Origin: Pseudomonas chlororaphis
GTDB lineage: Bacteria; Pseudomonadota; Gammaproteobacteria; Pseudomonadales; Pseudomonadaceae
Assembly: GCF_000783395.1 (NCBI RefSeq)
Contig: NZ_JSFK01000002.1
Span: 372,001 to 436,000, forward strand
Length of the DNA: 64,000 nucleotides
Direction of reading: 5' to 3'
Shown here: piece after piece, positions 17,446-25,174 of the stretch
Numbering within the stretch: the first letter of the stretch is position 1
Layout: every line of letters begins with the position of its first letter
Notes under the pieces: generated by a model
Databases searched by the model: none
Told to the model about the DNA's origin: nothing
Seen by the model: the letters and a program-made list of their open reading frames with translations, nothing else
Position numbers and translations under genes: made by a program

Positions 17446-17937
17446 TCAGGCAATACGTGGGTCTGGATTGTCCAGGACGCTGTCTGTCTGCTCGGCACGG
17501 AAGGTCTTCAGTACCGCGTGGAACTGCGGATGCTTGGCGCCGAGGATGCTCGCCGAGAGCAGGGCTGCGTTGATCGCGCCGGCCTTGCCGATGGCCAGGG
17601 TGGCGACCGGAATGCCGGCTGGCATCTGCACGATCGACAGCAGCGAGTCGACGCCCGAGAGCATGGCCGACTGCACTGGCACACCGAGCACCGGCAGGTG
17701 GGTCTTGGCCGCACACATGCCTGGCAGGTGGGCTGCGCCACCGGCACCGGCGATAATCACCTCGATGCCGCGGCCTTCAGCCTCTTCGGCGTACTGGAAC
17801 AGCAGATCCGGGGTACGGTGGGCAGAGACCACTTTGACCTCGTACGGGATGCCGAGCTTTTCCAGCATATCGGCGGTGTGGCTAAGGGTGGACCAATCGG
17901 ACTTGGAGCCCATGATCACGCCAACCAGTGCACTCAT
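17446..17937 (-). CDS. purE: N5-CAIR mutase PurE (class I)
   Basis: 163 residues. GSKSDW at 10-15, the catalytic SAHRTPD loop, and [15 protein letters not shown] are all intact, as in class I PurE. Converts N5-CAIR to CAIR. The start at 17937 is fixed by AGAGAAGAGG eight bases upstream and by homology; the open frame runs 53 codons further through a structured leader. First gene of purEK. Confidence 0.96.
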   Translation of the reverse strand: MSALVGVIMGSKSDWSTLSHTADMLEKLGIPYEVKVVSAHRTPDLLFQYAEEAEGRGIEVIIAGAGGAAHLPGMCAAKTHLPVLGVPVQSAMLSGVDSLLSIVQMPAGIPVATLAIGKAGAINAALLSASILGAKHPQFHAVLKTFRAEQTDSVLDNPDPRIA

Positions 17938-17940
17938 CGT

Positions 17941-18009
17941 CGCGCCTCTTCTCTCTGGAGCGCCCGCAGGCGCGTCATAAAACAACAAGCCACGCAGGTT
18001 GCGTGGCTT
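17941..18009 (-). promoter_or_regulatory. Structured purE 5' leader with terminator-like and Shine-Dalgarno-pairing hairpins
   Basis: Minus strand, 5' to 3': a perfect 10-bp stem AAGCCACGCA/TGCGTGGCTT (18009-17987) followed by GTTGTTTTATG, then CGCGCCT (17974-17968), which is complementary to AGGCGCG (17947-17941) directly in and after the purE Shine-Dalgarno sequence. Both parts are visible; that they regulate purE is inference. Confidence 0.5.
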
Positions 18010-18160
18010 GATTGTACGAAAAATGGCCGGACGTGCCGGCCGAAGGCCGCGCAGTATACCGCAAAGAAAGCAATAAACAGCCCCTGAAACGACCATCTGT
18101 CAAATGAGCGAAAGCCCCGGTTTTATTGACCTGAAGGTCAGAGCATAGACATCACACGAT

Positions 18161-18256
18161 CCCTGTGGGAGCTGGCTTGCCAGCGATGGCGTCGCATCAG
18201 CAAACAGAGTCGGTGTCTGACCCTCCGCTATCGCTGGCAAGCCAGCTCCCACAGGG
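18161..18256. repeat. REPIN-like inverted repeat, family C
   Basis: Arms ccctgtgggagctggcttgc and reverse complement, 96 bp, between the LysR regulator and the purE leader. Same family as the element at 6723. Confidence 0.9.
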
Positions 18257-18269
18257 TTATAGGGCGTGC

Positions 18270-19178
18270 TCAGGAGTTTTGTGCGGCGCCGCCTTCGAGC
18301 TTGCGCCACAGCAGGCGCACGTTGGCTTTGCGCACCAATGCGCAGCGATACAGACGGATCTCCAGCGGCACATGCCATTGCGGGCCGCCGCAAACCACCA
18401 GTTCGCCACGGGCCAATTCCGCGCGCACGCTCAGCTGTGGCACCCAGGCAATCCCGAGACCTTCCAGCGCCATGCTTTTCAGACTGTCAGCCATCGCCGT
18501 TTCGTAAATAGTGGTGAAACGCAGCTGACGCTGACGCAGCAAACCATTCACCGAGCGACCGAGAAACGCCCCGGCGCTATAGGCCAGCAACGGCACGCTC
18601 GCCTCGCCTTCAAGATCGAACAACGGCTTGCCATCAGCATCCGCCGCGCACACCGGCAACATCTCGGTCTGGCCCAAATGCAGCGACGGGAAGATCTCCG
18701 GGTCCATCTGCATCGCCGCATCCGGGTCATAGAACGCCAGCATCAGATCGCAGCCACCTTCACGCAACGCATGCACCGCATCGCCAACGTTGGTCGCAAC
18801 CAACCGAGTGGCGATATTCAAGCCTTCATTTCGCAATTGCGCGATCCAGCGCGGAAAGAAGCCCAGCGCCAGCGAGTGAGCGGCAGCGACCTGCATCACT
18901 TCGCCCTGCCCACCTTCCAGATGATGCAGATGACGCAGCACCTCGCCGAGCTGTTCGACCACGGTGCGTGCGGTCACCAGAAACAGCTGCCCCGCCGCCG
19001 TCAGTTCGACCGGCGTACGCGAGCGATTGACCAGTGTCAGCCCCAGCGCAGCCTCCAGACTGCGGATCCGCCGACTGAACGCTGGCTGGGTCACGAAGCG
19101 CCGTTCGGCCGCTTGCGAGAAGCTGCGGGTGGCGGCCAGAGCACTGAAGTCCTCGAGCCATTTGCTTTCCAGATTCAT
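18270..19178 (-). CDS. LysR-family transcriptional regulator divergent from aspA
   Basis: 302 residues from the ATG at 19178, chosen for GGGAGGA five bases upstream. N-terminal winged HTH (residues 1-60; FSALAATRSFSQAAERRFVTQPAFSR split over helix-turn-helix) and a type 2 periplasmic-binding-like effector domain (about 90-295). Divergent from aspA, with an LTTR-type inverted repeat between them, so aspA is a plausible target along with self-repression. The effector is unknown. Confidence 0.88.
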   Translation of the reverse strand: MNLESKWLEDFSALAATRSFSQAAERRFVTQPAFSRRIRSLEAALGLTLVNRSRTPVELTAAGQLFLVTARTVVEQLGEVLRHLHHLEGGQGEVMQVAAAHSLALGFFPRWIAQLRNEGLNIATRLVATNVGDAVHALREGGCDLMLAFYDPDAAMQMDPEIFPSLHLGQTEMLPVCAADADGKPLFDLEGEASVPLLAYSAGAFLGRSVNGLLRQRQLRFTTIYETAMADSLKSMALEGLGIAWVPQLSVRAELARGELVVCGGPQWHVPLEIRLYRCALVRKANVRLLWRKLEGGAAQNS

Positions 19179-19245
19179 CACGTCCTCCCGGACACGCACC
19201 AAAACAGGTCACACGTCTGCCGCGCAGGCGGCGTCACACGGGCAT

Positions 19246-19262
19246 TATGCCGAATGTGCATA
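19246..19262. promoter_or_regulatory. LTTR-type operator between LysR gene and aspA
   Basis: Perfect inverted repeat TATGC-N7-GCATA containing T-N11-A, the classic LysR recognition pattern. It stands 67 bp from the LysR start and about 96 bp from the aspA start. Confidence 0.6.
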
Positions 19263-19358
19263 GGGCAGTGCTGAACAGCATTGGCCCAAAAATTCGCACA
19301 AGCCTAGCATTCGCAGCGTTCCGGCACAGACCGGGTCCATATCGAGATGATTTCTATC

Positions 19359-20783
19359 ATGTCCTCCGCTGCATCTTTCCGCACAGAAAACGACCTGCTT
19401 GGCGCCCTCGAAGTACCGGCTCAAGCGTATTACGGCATCCAGACCCTGCGAGCGGTGAATAACTTCCGTCTCTCCGGCGTTCCGATTTCGCATTACCCGA
19501 AACTGGTTGTCGGCCTGGCAATGGTCAAGCAGGCCGCTGCTGACGCCAACCGCGAGTTGGGTCATCTGAGCGAAGCCAAGCACGCTGCCATCAGTGAAGC
19601 CTGTGCCCGATTGATCCGCGGTGATTACCACGAAGAGTTCGTGGTCGACATGATTCAAGGTGGCGCCGGTACCTCCACCAACATGAACGCCAACGAAGTG
19701 ATCGCCAACATTGCGCTGGAAGCAATGGGTCACCAGAAAGGCGAGTACCAGTACCTGCACCCGAACGACGACGTCAACATGGCGCAGTCGACCAACGACG
19801 CTTACCCGACGGCGATCCGCCTGGGCTTGCTGCTCGGTCACGACACCCTGCTGGCCAGCCTCGACAGCCTGATTCAGGCATTCGCGGCCAAGGGCAAGGA
19901 ATTCGATCACGTCCTGAAAATGGGCCGTACCCAACTGCAAGACGCCGTGCCGATGACCCTCGGCCAGGAATTCCGTGCCTTCGCCACCACCATGGGCGAG
20001 GACCTGGCCCGTCTGAAGACGCTGGCCCCGGAACTGCTGACTGAAGTGAACCTCGGTGGCACCGCGATCGGTACCGGCATCAACGCCGACCCGCGTTATC
20101 AAGCGCTGGCGGTACAGCGTCTGGCACTGATCAGCGGCCAACCGCTGGTTCCAGCGGCCGACCTGATCGAAGCGACTTCCGACATGGGCGCCTTCGTACT
20201 GTTCTCCGGCATGCTCAAGCGCACCGCGGTCAAGCTGTCGAAGATCTGCAACGACCTGCGCCTGCTGTCCAGCGGCCCACGCACCGGCATCAACGAAATC
20301 AACCTGCCAGCGCGTCAGCCAGGCAGCTCGATCATGCCTGGCAAGGTCAACCCGGTCATTCCGGAAGCGGTTAACCAAGTGGCGTTCCAGGTCATTGGTA
20401 ACGACCTGGCGCTGACCATGGCAGCCGAAGGCGGCCAACTGCAACTGAACGTGATGGAGCCGCTGATCGCGTTCAAGATCTTCGACTCGATCCGCCTGCT
20501 GCAACGCGCCATGGACATGCTGCGCGAGCACTGCATCGTCGGCATCACCGCCAACGAAGCGCGCTGCCGTGAACTGGTCGAGCACTCGATCGGCCTGGTT
20601 ACCGCACTGAACCCGTACATCGGCTACAAAAACGCCACCCGTATCGCCGGTCTCGCTCTTGAAAGCGGCCGCGGCGTACTGGAACTGGTGCGCGAAGAAG
20701 GTCTGCTCGACGAAGCCATGCTCGCCGACATCCTGCGCCCGGAAAACATGATTGCTCCGCGTCTGGTTCCGCTCAAAGCCTGA
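19359..20783 (+). CDS. aspA: Aspartate ammonia-lyase
   Basis: 474 residues. The lyase signature GSSIMPGKVNPVIPEAVNQV is intact, with the upstream QGGAGTSTNMNANEV and HPNDDVNMAQSTNDA segments of the fumarase/aspartase superfamily. Deaminates L-aspartate to fumarate and ammonia. The ATG at 19359 (MSSAASF) is preferred over the one at 19347 since GAGATGA lies nine bases before it. Followed by a strong terminator. With the symporter and asparaginase downstream it suggests an Asn/Asp utilisation neighbourhood. TNDAYPT and SGP segments support aspartase over fumarase but the two are close relatives. Confidence 0.93.
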   Translation: MSSAASFRTENDLLGALEVPAQAYYGIQTLRAVNNFRLSGVPISHYPKLVVGLAMVKQAAADANRELGHLSEAKHAAISEACARLIRGDYHEEFVVDMIQGGAGTSTNMNANEVIANIALEAMGHQKGEYQYLHPNDDVNMAQSTNDAYPTAIRLGLLLGHDTLLASLDSLIQAFAAKGKEFDHVLKMGRTQLQDAVPMTLGQEFRAFATTMGEDLARLKTLAPELLTEVNLGGTAIGTGINADPRYQALAVQRLALISGQPLVPAADLIEATSDMGAFVLFSGMLKRTAVKLSKICNDLRLLSSGPRTGINEINLPARQPGSSIMPGKVNPVIPEAVNQVAFQVIGNDLALTMAAEGGQLQLNVMEPLIAFKIFDSIRLLQRAMDMLREHCIVGITANEARCRELVEHSIGLVTALNPYIGYKNATRIAGLALESGRGVLELVREEGLLDEAMLADILRPENMIAPRLVPLKA

Positions 20784-20846
20784 ACCGACGCGTTACTTGT
20801 AGCACCGCTCACCAGGTCGAGGGACTAGACACCTCTCACCTTTTGA

Positions 20847-20882
20847 GGGCTTGGGGATTTAGTCCCCAAGCCCTTTTTTTTA
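20847..20882 (+). terminator. Rho-independent terminator of aspA
   Basis: Stem gggcttgggga/tccccaagccc with a short loop (20847-20873), followed by nine T residues. Very strong. Confidence 0.95.
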
Positions 20883-21234
20883 ACTTTCTGACCCTGAGAC
20901 CCGTATGTCTGGGGACTGCTCGCTCTCATAGAAAAGCAGTTCCTGCACAAGCCCGGCGCCGGTAACGCCGGGTGTTTCAAAGCCTCGTTTCGTCGCTTGC
21001 ACCACTACCGTGCAGACGGGCGCGTCACTGATCGGTATAGTGCCGCCCCTCTTCGCGTGAGCGGTCGTCGGTAACGAGGCCACAACCCATGCGAAACCCG
21101 AACTAATAACAAACCCGCGAAATGGATCCGGGACGAAACCTTCGCCTCACCTGTCGTGCCGTGCGCACACCGGTGTAACACGATATTTCTTCCATCCAGC
21201 ATTTGCTTACACAATAAACAGCGAGGAAAAATCC
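20883..21234. other. Long intergenic leader upstream of the symporter gene
   Basis: About 350 bp with no credible gene. Visible: a hairpin cccggcgccggtaacgccggg near 20957-20977, a TATAGT hexamer near 21037 that may be a -10, and a clear Shine-Dalgarno (gcgaggaa) just before 21235. A leader or small RNA is possible but nothing specific can be named. Confidence 0.4.
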
Positions 21235-22683
21235 ATGCTCGAAGTCATTAACGACTTCCTCTCAGGGAAAGTACTGATCGTGCTCATTGTCGGGCTCGGT
21301 AGCTACTTCACGATTCGCTCGCGTTTCGTTCAATTGCGCCACTTCTTCCACATGTTCGCGGTGTTCCGCGACAGCCTCAAAGGCAGCGCCGGGCAACTCA
21401 GCTCGTTCCAGGCCCTGATGCTCAGCCTCGCCGGTCGCGTCGGTGCGGGCAACATCGCCGGTGTCGGCATCGCCGTGACCCTCGGTGGTCCGGGTGCAGT
21501 GTTCTGGATGTGGGTGACCGCACTGGTCGGCATGTCCAGCAGCTTCTTCGAGTGCACCCTGGCCCAGGTCTACAAGCGCGCCGATGGCGACGGCCTGTAC
21601 CGTGGCGGCCCGGCTTACTACATCCAGCACGGCCTGAAACTCAAAGGCATGGCGGTGGTGTTCTCCGTCCTGCTGCTGGTCACCTACGGCTTCGCCTTCA
21701 TTGGTCTGCAGTCCTACACCGTGACCCACTCCCTGCAGAACGCCTTTGAATTCAACCCACAACACACCGGTATCGTCCTGGCGGTGCTGCTGGCGATCAC
21801 CTTCATTGGTGGCATCAAGCGCATCGCCTCGGTGTCCGACCTGCTGGTGCCGATCAAGACCCTCGCCTATATCGGCGTGACCCTGTACGTGATCGGTACC
21901 CAGATCGAACACGTGCCAGCCATGCTGGAAACCATCTTCAAGAGCGCCTTCGGCCTCGACCCGGCCTTTGGCGGCCTGCTCGGCAGCGCCATCGTCATGG
22001 GCGTGAAGCGTGGCGTGTTCGCCAACGAAGCGGGCCTGGGCAGTGCGCCGAACGTCGCTGCCGTGGCCGCCGTGAAGCACCCGGGCGCTCAGGGCGTGGT
22101 TCAGGCTTTCAGCGTGTTCCTCGACACCTTCGTGATCTGCACCTGCACCGCGCTGCTGATCCTGCTGTCGGGCTTCTACACCCCGGGCTTCGAAGGTGAC
22201 GGCATCGTCCTGACCCAGAACTCGCTGGCCGCTGTGGTCGGTGATTGGGGCCGCATGTTCGTCAGCGTCGCGCTGTCGCTGTTCGTCTTCACCTGCATCC
22301 TCTACAACTACTACCTGGGCGAAAACAGCCTGCAGTTCCTCACCCGCAACCGCGCTGCGCTGATGATTTTCCGTGGCCTGGTGCTGGCGCTGGTGGTATG
22401 GGGTTCGATGCAGGACCTGTCGACCGTGTTCGCCTTCGCCGACATCACCATGACCTGCCTGGCCTTCGTTAACCTGGTGGCCTTGGCCATGCTGTTCAAA
22501 GTCGGCATGCGCGTGATGCGCGACTACGACGGGCAGCGCCGCGCCGGCGTCAAACAGCCGGTGTTCGACTCGAGCAAATTTGCTGATCTGGACCTCGACC
22601 TGAAAGCCTGGCCGACCAATCCGTCTGCCGCCGTCGGCAAGACTGAAGCCGAGCCGCAAGGCGTGCCTGCAGCGCAACGCTGA
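21235..22683 (+). CDS. Alanine/glycine:cation symporter (AGCS family)
   Basis: 482 residues, about eleven membrane helices. The family signature GRVGAGNIAGVGIAVTLGGPGAVFW is present in split form near residues 62-86, as are GGPAYYIQHGL and FANEAGLGSAPN. Imports alanine or glycine with Na+ or H+. A hydrophilic C-terminal tail of about 50 residues is specific. Good Shine-Dalgarno (gaggaa). Separated from aspA by a terminator; co-directional with asparaginase. Amino-acid specificity cannot be read from sequence. Confidence 0.93.
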   Translation: MLEVINDFLSGKVLIVLIVGLGSYFTIRSRFVQLRHFFHMFAVFRDSLKGSAGQLSSFQALMLSLAGRVGAGNIAGVGIAVTLGGPGAVFWMWVTALVGMSSSFFECTLAQVYKRADGDGLYRGGPAYYIQHGLKLKGMAVVFSVLLLVTYGFAFIGLQSYTVTHSLQNAFEFNPQHTGIVLAVLLAITFIGGIKRIASVSDLLVPIKTLAYIGVTLYVIGTQIEHVPAMLETIFKSAFGLDPAFGGLLGSAIVMGVKRGVFANEAGLGSAPNVAAVAAVKHPGAQGVVQAFSVFLDTFVICTCTALLILLSGFYTPGFEGDGIVLTQNSLAAVVGDWGRMFVSVALSLFVFTCILYNYYLGENSLQFLTRNRAALMIFRGLVLALVVWGSMQDLSTVFAFADITMTCLAFVNLVALAMLFKVGMRVMRDYDGQRRAGVKQPVFDSSKFADLDLDLKAWPTNPSAAVGKTEAEPQGVPAAQR

Positions 22684-22740
22684 CAGGTGAATGACGGGCG
22701 CATCCCCTGCGCCCGTCGGTTATTGTGGTGCAATAACTTG

Positions 22741-22828
22741 TAGGAGCGAGCCTGCTCGCGATAGCGGTCTTTCAACCAACATCAATGTTGAATGATGAAC
22801 CGCCATCGCGAGCAGGCTCGCTCCCACA
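22741..22828. repeat. REPIN-like inverted repeat, family B
   Basis: Arms taggagcgagcctgctcgcg and reverse complement enclosing a small inner palindrome (aacatcaatgtt). Between the symporter and asparaginase genes. Confidence 0.9.
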
Positions 22829-22855
22829 AGGACCTCATCCTTTCGGAGAATCCCC

Positions 22856-23860
22856 ATGAATTCGTCGACCTACCCCGCCGCTCAAAACGTCATGGTGCTC
22901 TACACCGGTGGCACCATCGGTATGCAGGCCAGTGCCAATGGTCTGGCCCCGGCGTCCGGTTTCGAAGCGCGGATGCGCGACTACCTGCACAGCCAGCCTG
23001 AACTCGTCGTGCCACAGTGGCGCTTCCGTGAGATGTCGCCGCTGATCGACAGCGCCAACATGACCCCGGCCTATTGGCAGCAATTGCGTGAAGCGGTGGT
23101 CGATGCCGTGGATGTGCAAGGCTGCGACAGCGTGCTGATCCTGCACGGCACCGACACCCTGGCCTACAGCGCCGCAGCGATGAGCTTCCAGTTGCTGGGG
23201 CTGAATGCTCGCGTGTGCTTCACCGGTTCGATGCTGCCGGCCGGCGTTACCGACAGCGATGCCTGGGAAAACCTCGGCGGCGCACTGGTTGCTCTCGGCC
23301 AGGGCCTGGCGCCGGGCGTGCATCTGTACTTCCACGGCGAACTGTTGGCGCCGACCCGTTGCGCGAAAGTGCGCAGTTTTGGCCGGCATCCGTTCAAACG
23401 ACTGGAGCGTCAGGGCGGCGGTGTCAAAGCGCCTTCGATCCCAGCGTCGTTGAACTACCACCAGCCGAAGCAACTGGCCAAGGTCGCCGTGCTCCCGCTG
23501 TTCCCGGGTATCAGTGCCGAAGTGCTCGACGGCCTCCTCGACAGCGGCATTCAAGGTCTGGTGCTGGAGTGCTACGGCAGCGGCACAGGACCGAGCGACA
23601 ACCCTGAGTTTCTGGCAAGCCTTGTCCGCGCGCGGGATAACGGCGTGGTGGTGGTTGCGGTCACGCAATGCCATGAAGGTGGCGTCGAGCTGGATGTGTA
23701 TGAGGCCGGCAGTCGTTTGCGTGGTGTTGGCGTATTGTCCGGTGGTGGCATGACTCGCGAGGCGGCGTTCGGCAAGTTGCATGGGGTGCTGGGGGCAGGC
23801 CTTGAAACTCAAGAAGTGCGCCGGCTGATCGAACTGGATTTGTGTGGTGAGTTGCTCTGA
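22856..23860 (+). CDS. Cytoplasmic (type I) L-asparaginase
   Basis: 334 residues, no signal peptide. Both catalytic threonine motifs are intact: LYTGGTIGM near residue 15 and LHGTDTLAYSA near 97-107. Hydrolyses L-asparagine to aspartate, the substrate of the AspA encoded 2 kb upstream. Shine-Dalgarno ggagaa is seven bases before the ATG. The REPIN lies in its upstream region, so it has its own promoter or depends on read-through. An ansA-type identity is likely; I give no symbol as type I and II naming varies in the genus. Confidence 0.92.
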   Translation: MNSSTYPAAQNVMVLYTGGTIGMQASANGLAPASGFEARMRDYLHSQPELVVPQWRFREMSPLIDSANMTPAYWQQLREAVVDAVDVQGCDSVLILHGTDTLAYSAAAMSFQLLGLNARVCFTGSMLPAGVTDSDAWENLGGALVALGQGLAPGVHLYFHGELLAPTRCAKVRSFGRHPFKRLERQGGGVKAPSIPASLNYHQPKQLAKVAVLPLFPGISAEVLDGLLDSGIQGLVLECYGSGTGPSDNPEFLASLVRARDNGVVVVAVTQCHEGGVELDVYEAGSRLRGVGVLSGGGMTREAAFGKLHGVLGAGLETQEVRRLIELDLCGELL

Positions 23861-23877
23861 GCAAGGCTCTGGATCGG

Positions 23878-24054
23878 CCCTCACCCTAGCCCTCTCCCGG
23901 AGGGAGAGGGGACTGACCTTAGTGTCTCGCGCTATACGCCGACCTGAAAAAAACAGTCGATTATGGATTCGCCAGCGTTTTTTCAGGTCGGCGTATCTGG
24001 CCAATATCCCCCCAATCGGCCCCCTCTCCCTTTGGGAGAGGGCTGGGGTGAGGG
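23878..24054. repeat. Nested palindromic element, family E
   Basis: A 177-bp element of three nested levels: outer arms ccctcaccctagccctctcc and complement, each itself a hairpin (ccctctcccggagggagaggg type), and an inner pair atacgccgacctgaaaaaa/ttttttcaggtcggcgtat (23934-23996). No open reading frame of its own. Single copy in the window. Confidence 0.85.
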
Positions 24055-24109
24055 GCTGCTGCGGCATGCAACTTGCTGCATTCCAGCCATCCTCAGGCTG
24101 GAAGATCTT

Positions 24110-25102
24110 ATGCTCCACTCCCACCTCACCACCCTCAACGCCGTCTCGCTGATCCTCAACACCTTCAAGACCGAAGGCTTGTCGAGCGAGGCATTGCTGG
24201 CCGGCAGCGGCATCAGTGCGGCGGATCTCAGCCGTGCCGACACGCGCATCACCACCAATCAGGAGATGCAGGTCTGCGCCAACGCGGTCGCGCTCAAGCA
24301 CGATATCGGTCTGGAACTGGGCCGGCGCATGCATGTTTCCTGCTACGGCATCCTCGGTTACGCACTGTTGACCTGTGCCACCTTCGGTGACGCTTTACGC
24401 CTGGCGATCCGTTATCCGGCGCTGTTGGGAACACTTTTCGAACTGAGCCTGGAAGACGATGGCGAGCACGTCTGGTTCGTCGCCGCCGATTATCGCGAGA
24501 GTCCGGCGATGGCGGTGTTCAATGCCGAATTCTGCCTGGTGTCGCTGAAAGTCATTTGTGATGACTTGCTCGGGCATCCGTTGCCATTGCTCGCCACGCG
24601 GTTCGAACACGCGGCGCCGGACTATCGCGACAGCTATGCCGAGCACTTCAACGCACCGTTGCACTTCGCGGCGAAGGACAACGCCTTTGCCTTCGATCGG
24701 CATTGGCTCGACCAGCCGCTGCCGTTGGCGGATGCCATCACCCACCAAGCCATGGCCGAACGTTGCCGAAAGCAGAATCTTGAGTTCACCGGGCGTCAGG
24801 CATGGCTGGGGCGCATCCGCCAATTACTCAGCGCCCAACTCAACGCTGCGCCCGGGCTGGAAGGTCTGGCGCAACAGATGAAGTGCTCGCCACGCACCCT
24901 GCGCCGGCATTTGAAAGACATGGGCAGCAGCTATCAGGAACTGCTCGATGAGCTGCGTTTCGAACGGGCCAAGCAGATGTTGTGTGAGGATCAGTTGCCG
25001 ATCTATCGCATTGCCGAAACCCTCGGCTTCAGCGAGACCGCCAGTTTCCGCCATGCCTTCGTGCGCTGGAGCGGCGTGGCGCCGAGTCAGTTCCGACCTT
25101 GA
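24110..25102 (+). CDS. AraC-family transcriptional regulator with arabinose-bd-type N-terminal domain
   Basis: 330 residues from the ATG at 24110. The frame can be extended upstream only through the repeat element, which argues against a longer form. Residues 15-200 resemble the Arabinose_bd domain of OruR/ArgR-like regulators (YGILGYALLTCATFGDAL is typical); the C-terminal 100 residues carry the two HTHs (LEGLAQQMKCSPRTLRRHL and IAETLGFSETASFRHAF). Follows asparaginase by 250 bp on the same strand, so regulation of asparagine or amino-acid catabolism is plausible but unproved. Confidence 0.88.
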   Translation: MLHSHLTTLNAVSLILNTFKTEGLSSEALLAGSGISAADLSRADTRITTNQEMQVCANAVALKHDIGLELGRRMHVSCYGILGYALLTCATFGDALRLAIRYPALLGTLFELSLEDDGEHVWFVAADYRESPAMAVFNAEFCLVSLKVICDDLLGHPLPLLATRFEHAAPDYRDSYAEHFNAPLHFAAKDNAFAFDRHWLDQPLPLADAITHQAMAERCRKQNLEFTGRQAWLGRIRQLLSAQLNAAPGLEGLAQQMKCSPRTLRRHLKDMGSSYQELLDELRFERAKQMLCEDQLPIYRIAETLGFSETASFRHAFVRWSGVAPSQFRP

Positions 25103-25174
25103 GATAAATCAGGCACCGAGCCATCAGCTGAACTACATTACGCAGCCCAATCACGTTGCCGGTGTTTTTGTTTG

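Noticed and set aside
20880..21083. 67-codon minus-strand frame after the aspA terminator
   Set aside because: No ribosome site, no recognisable sequence, begins inside the terminator T run.
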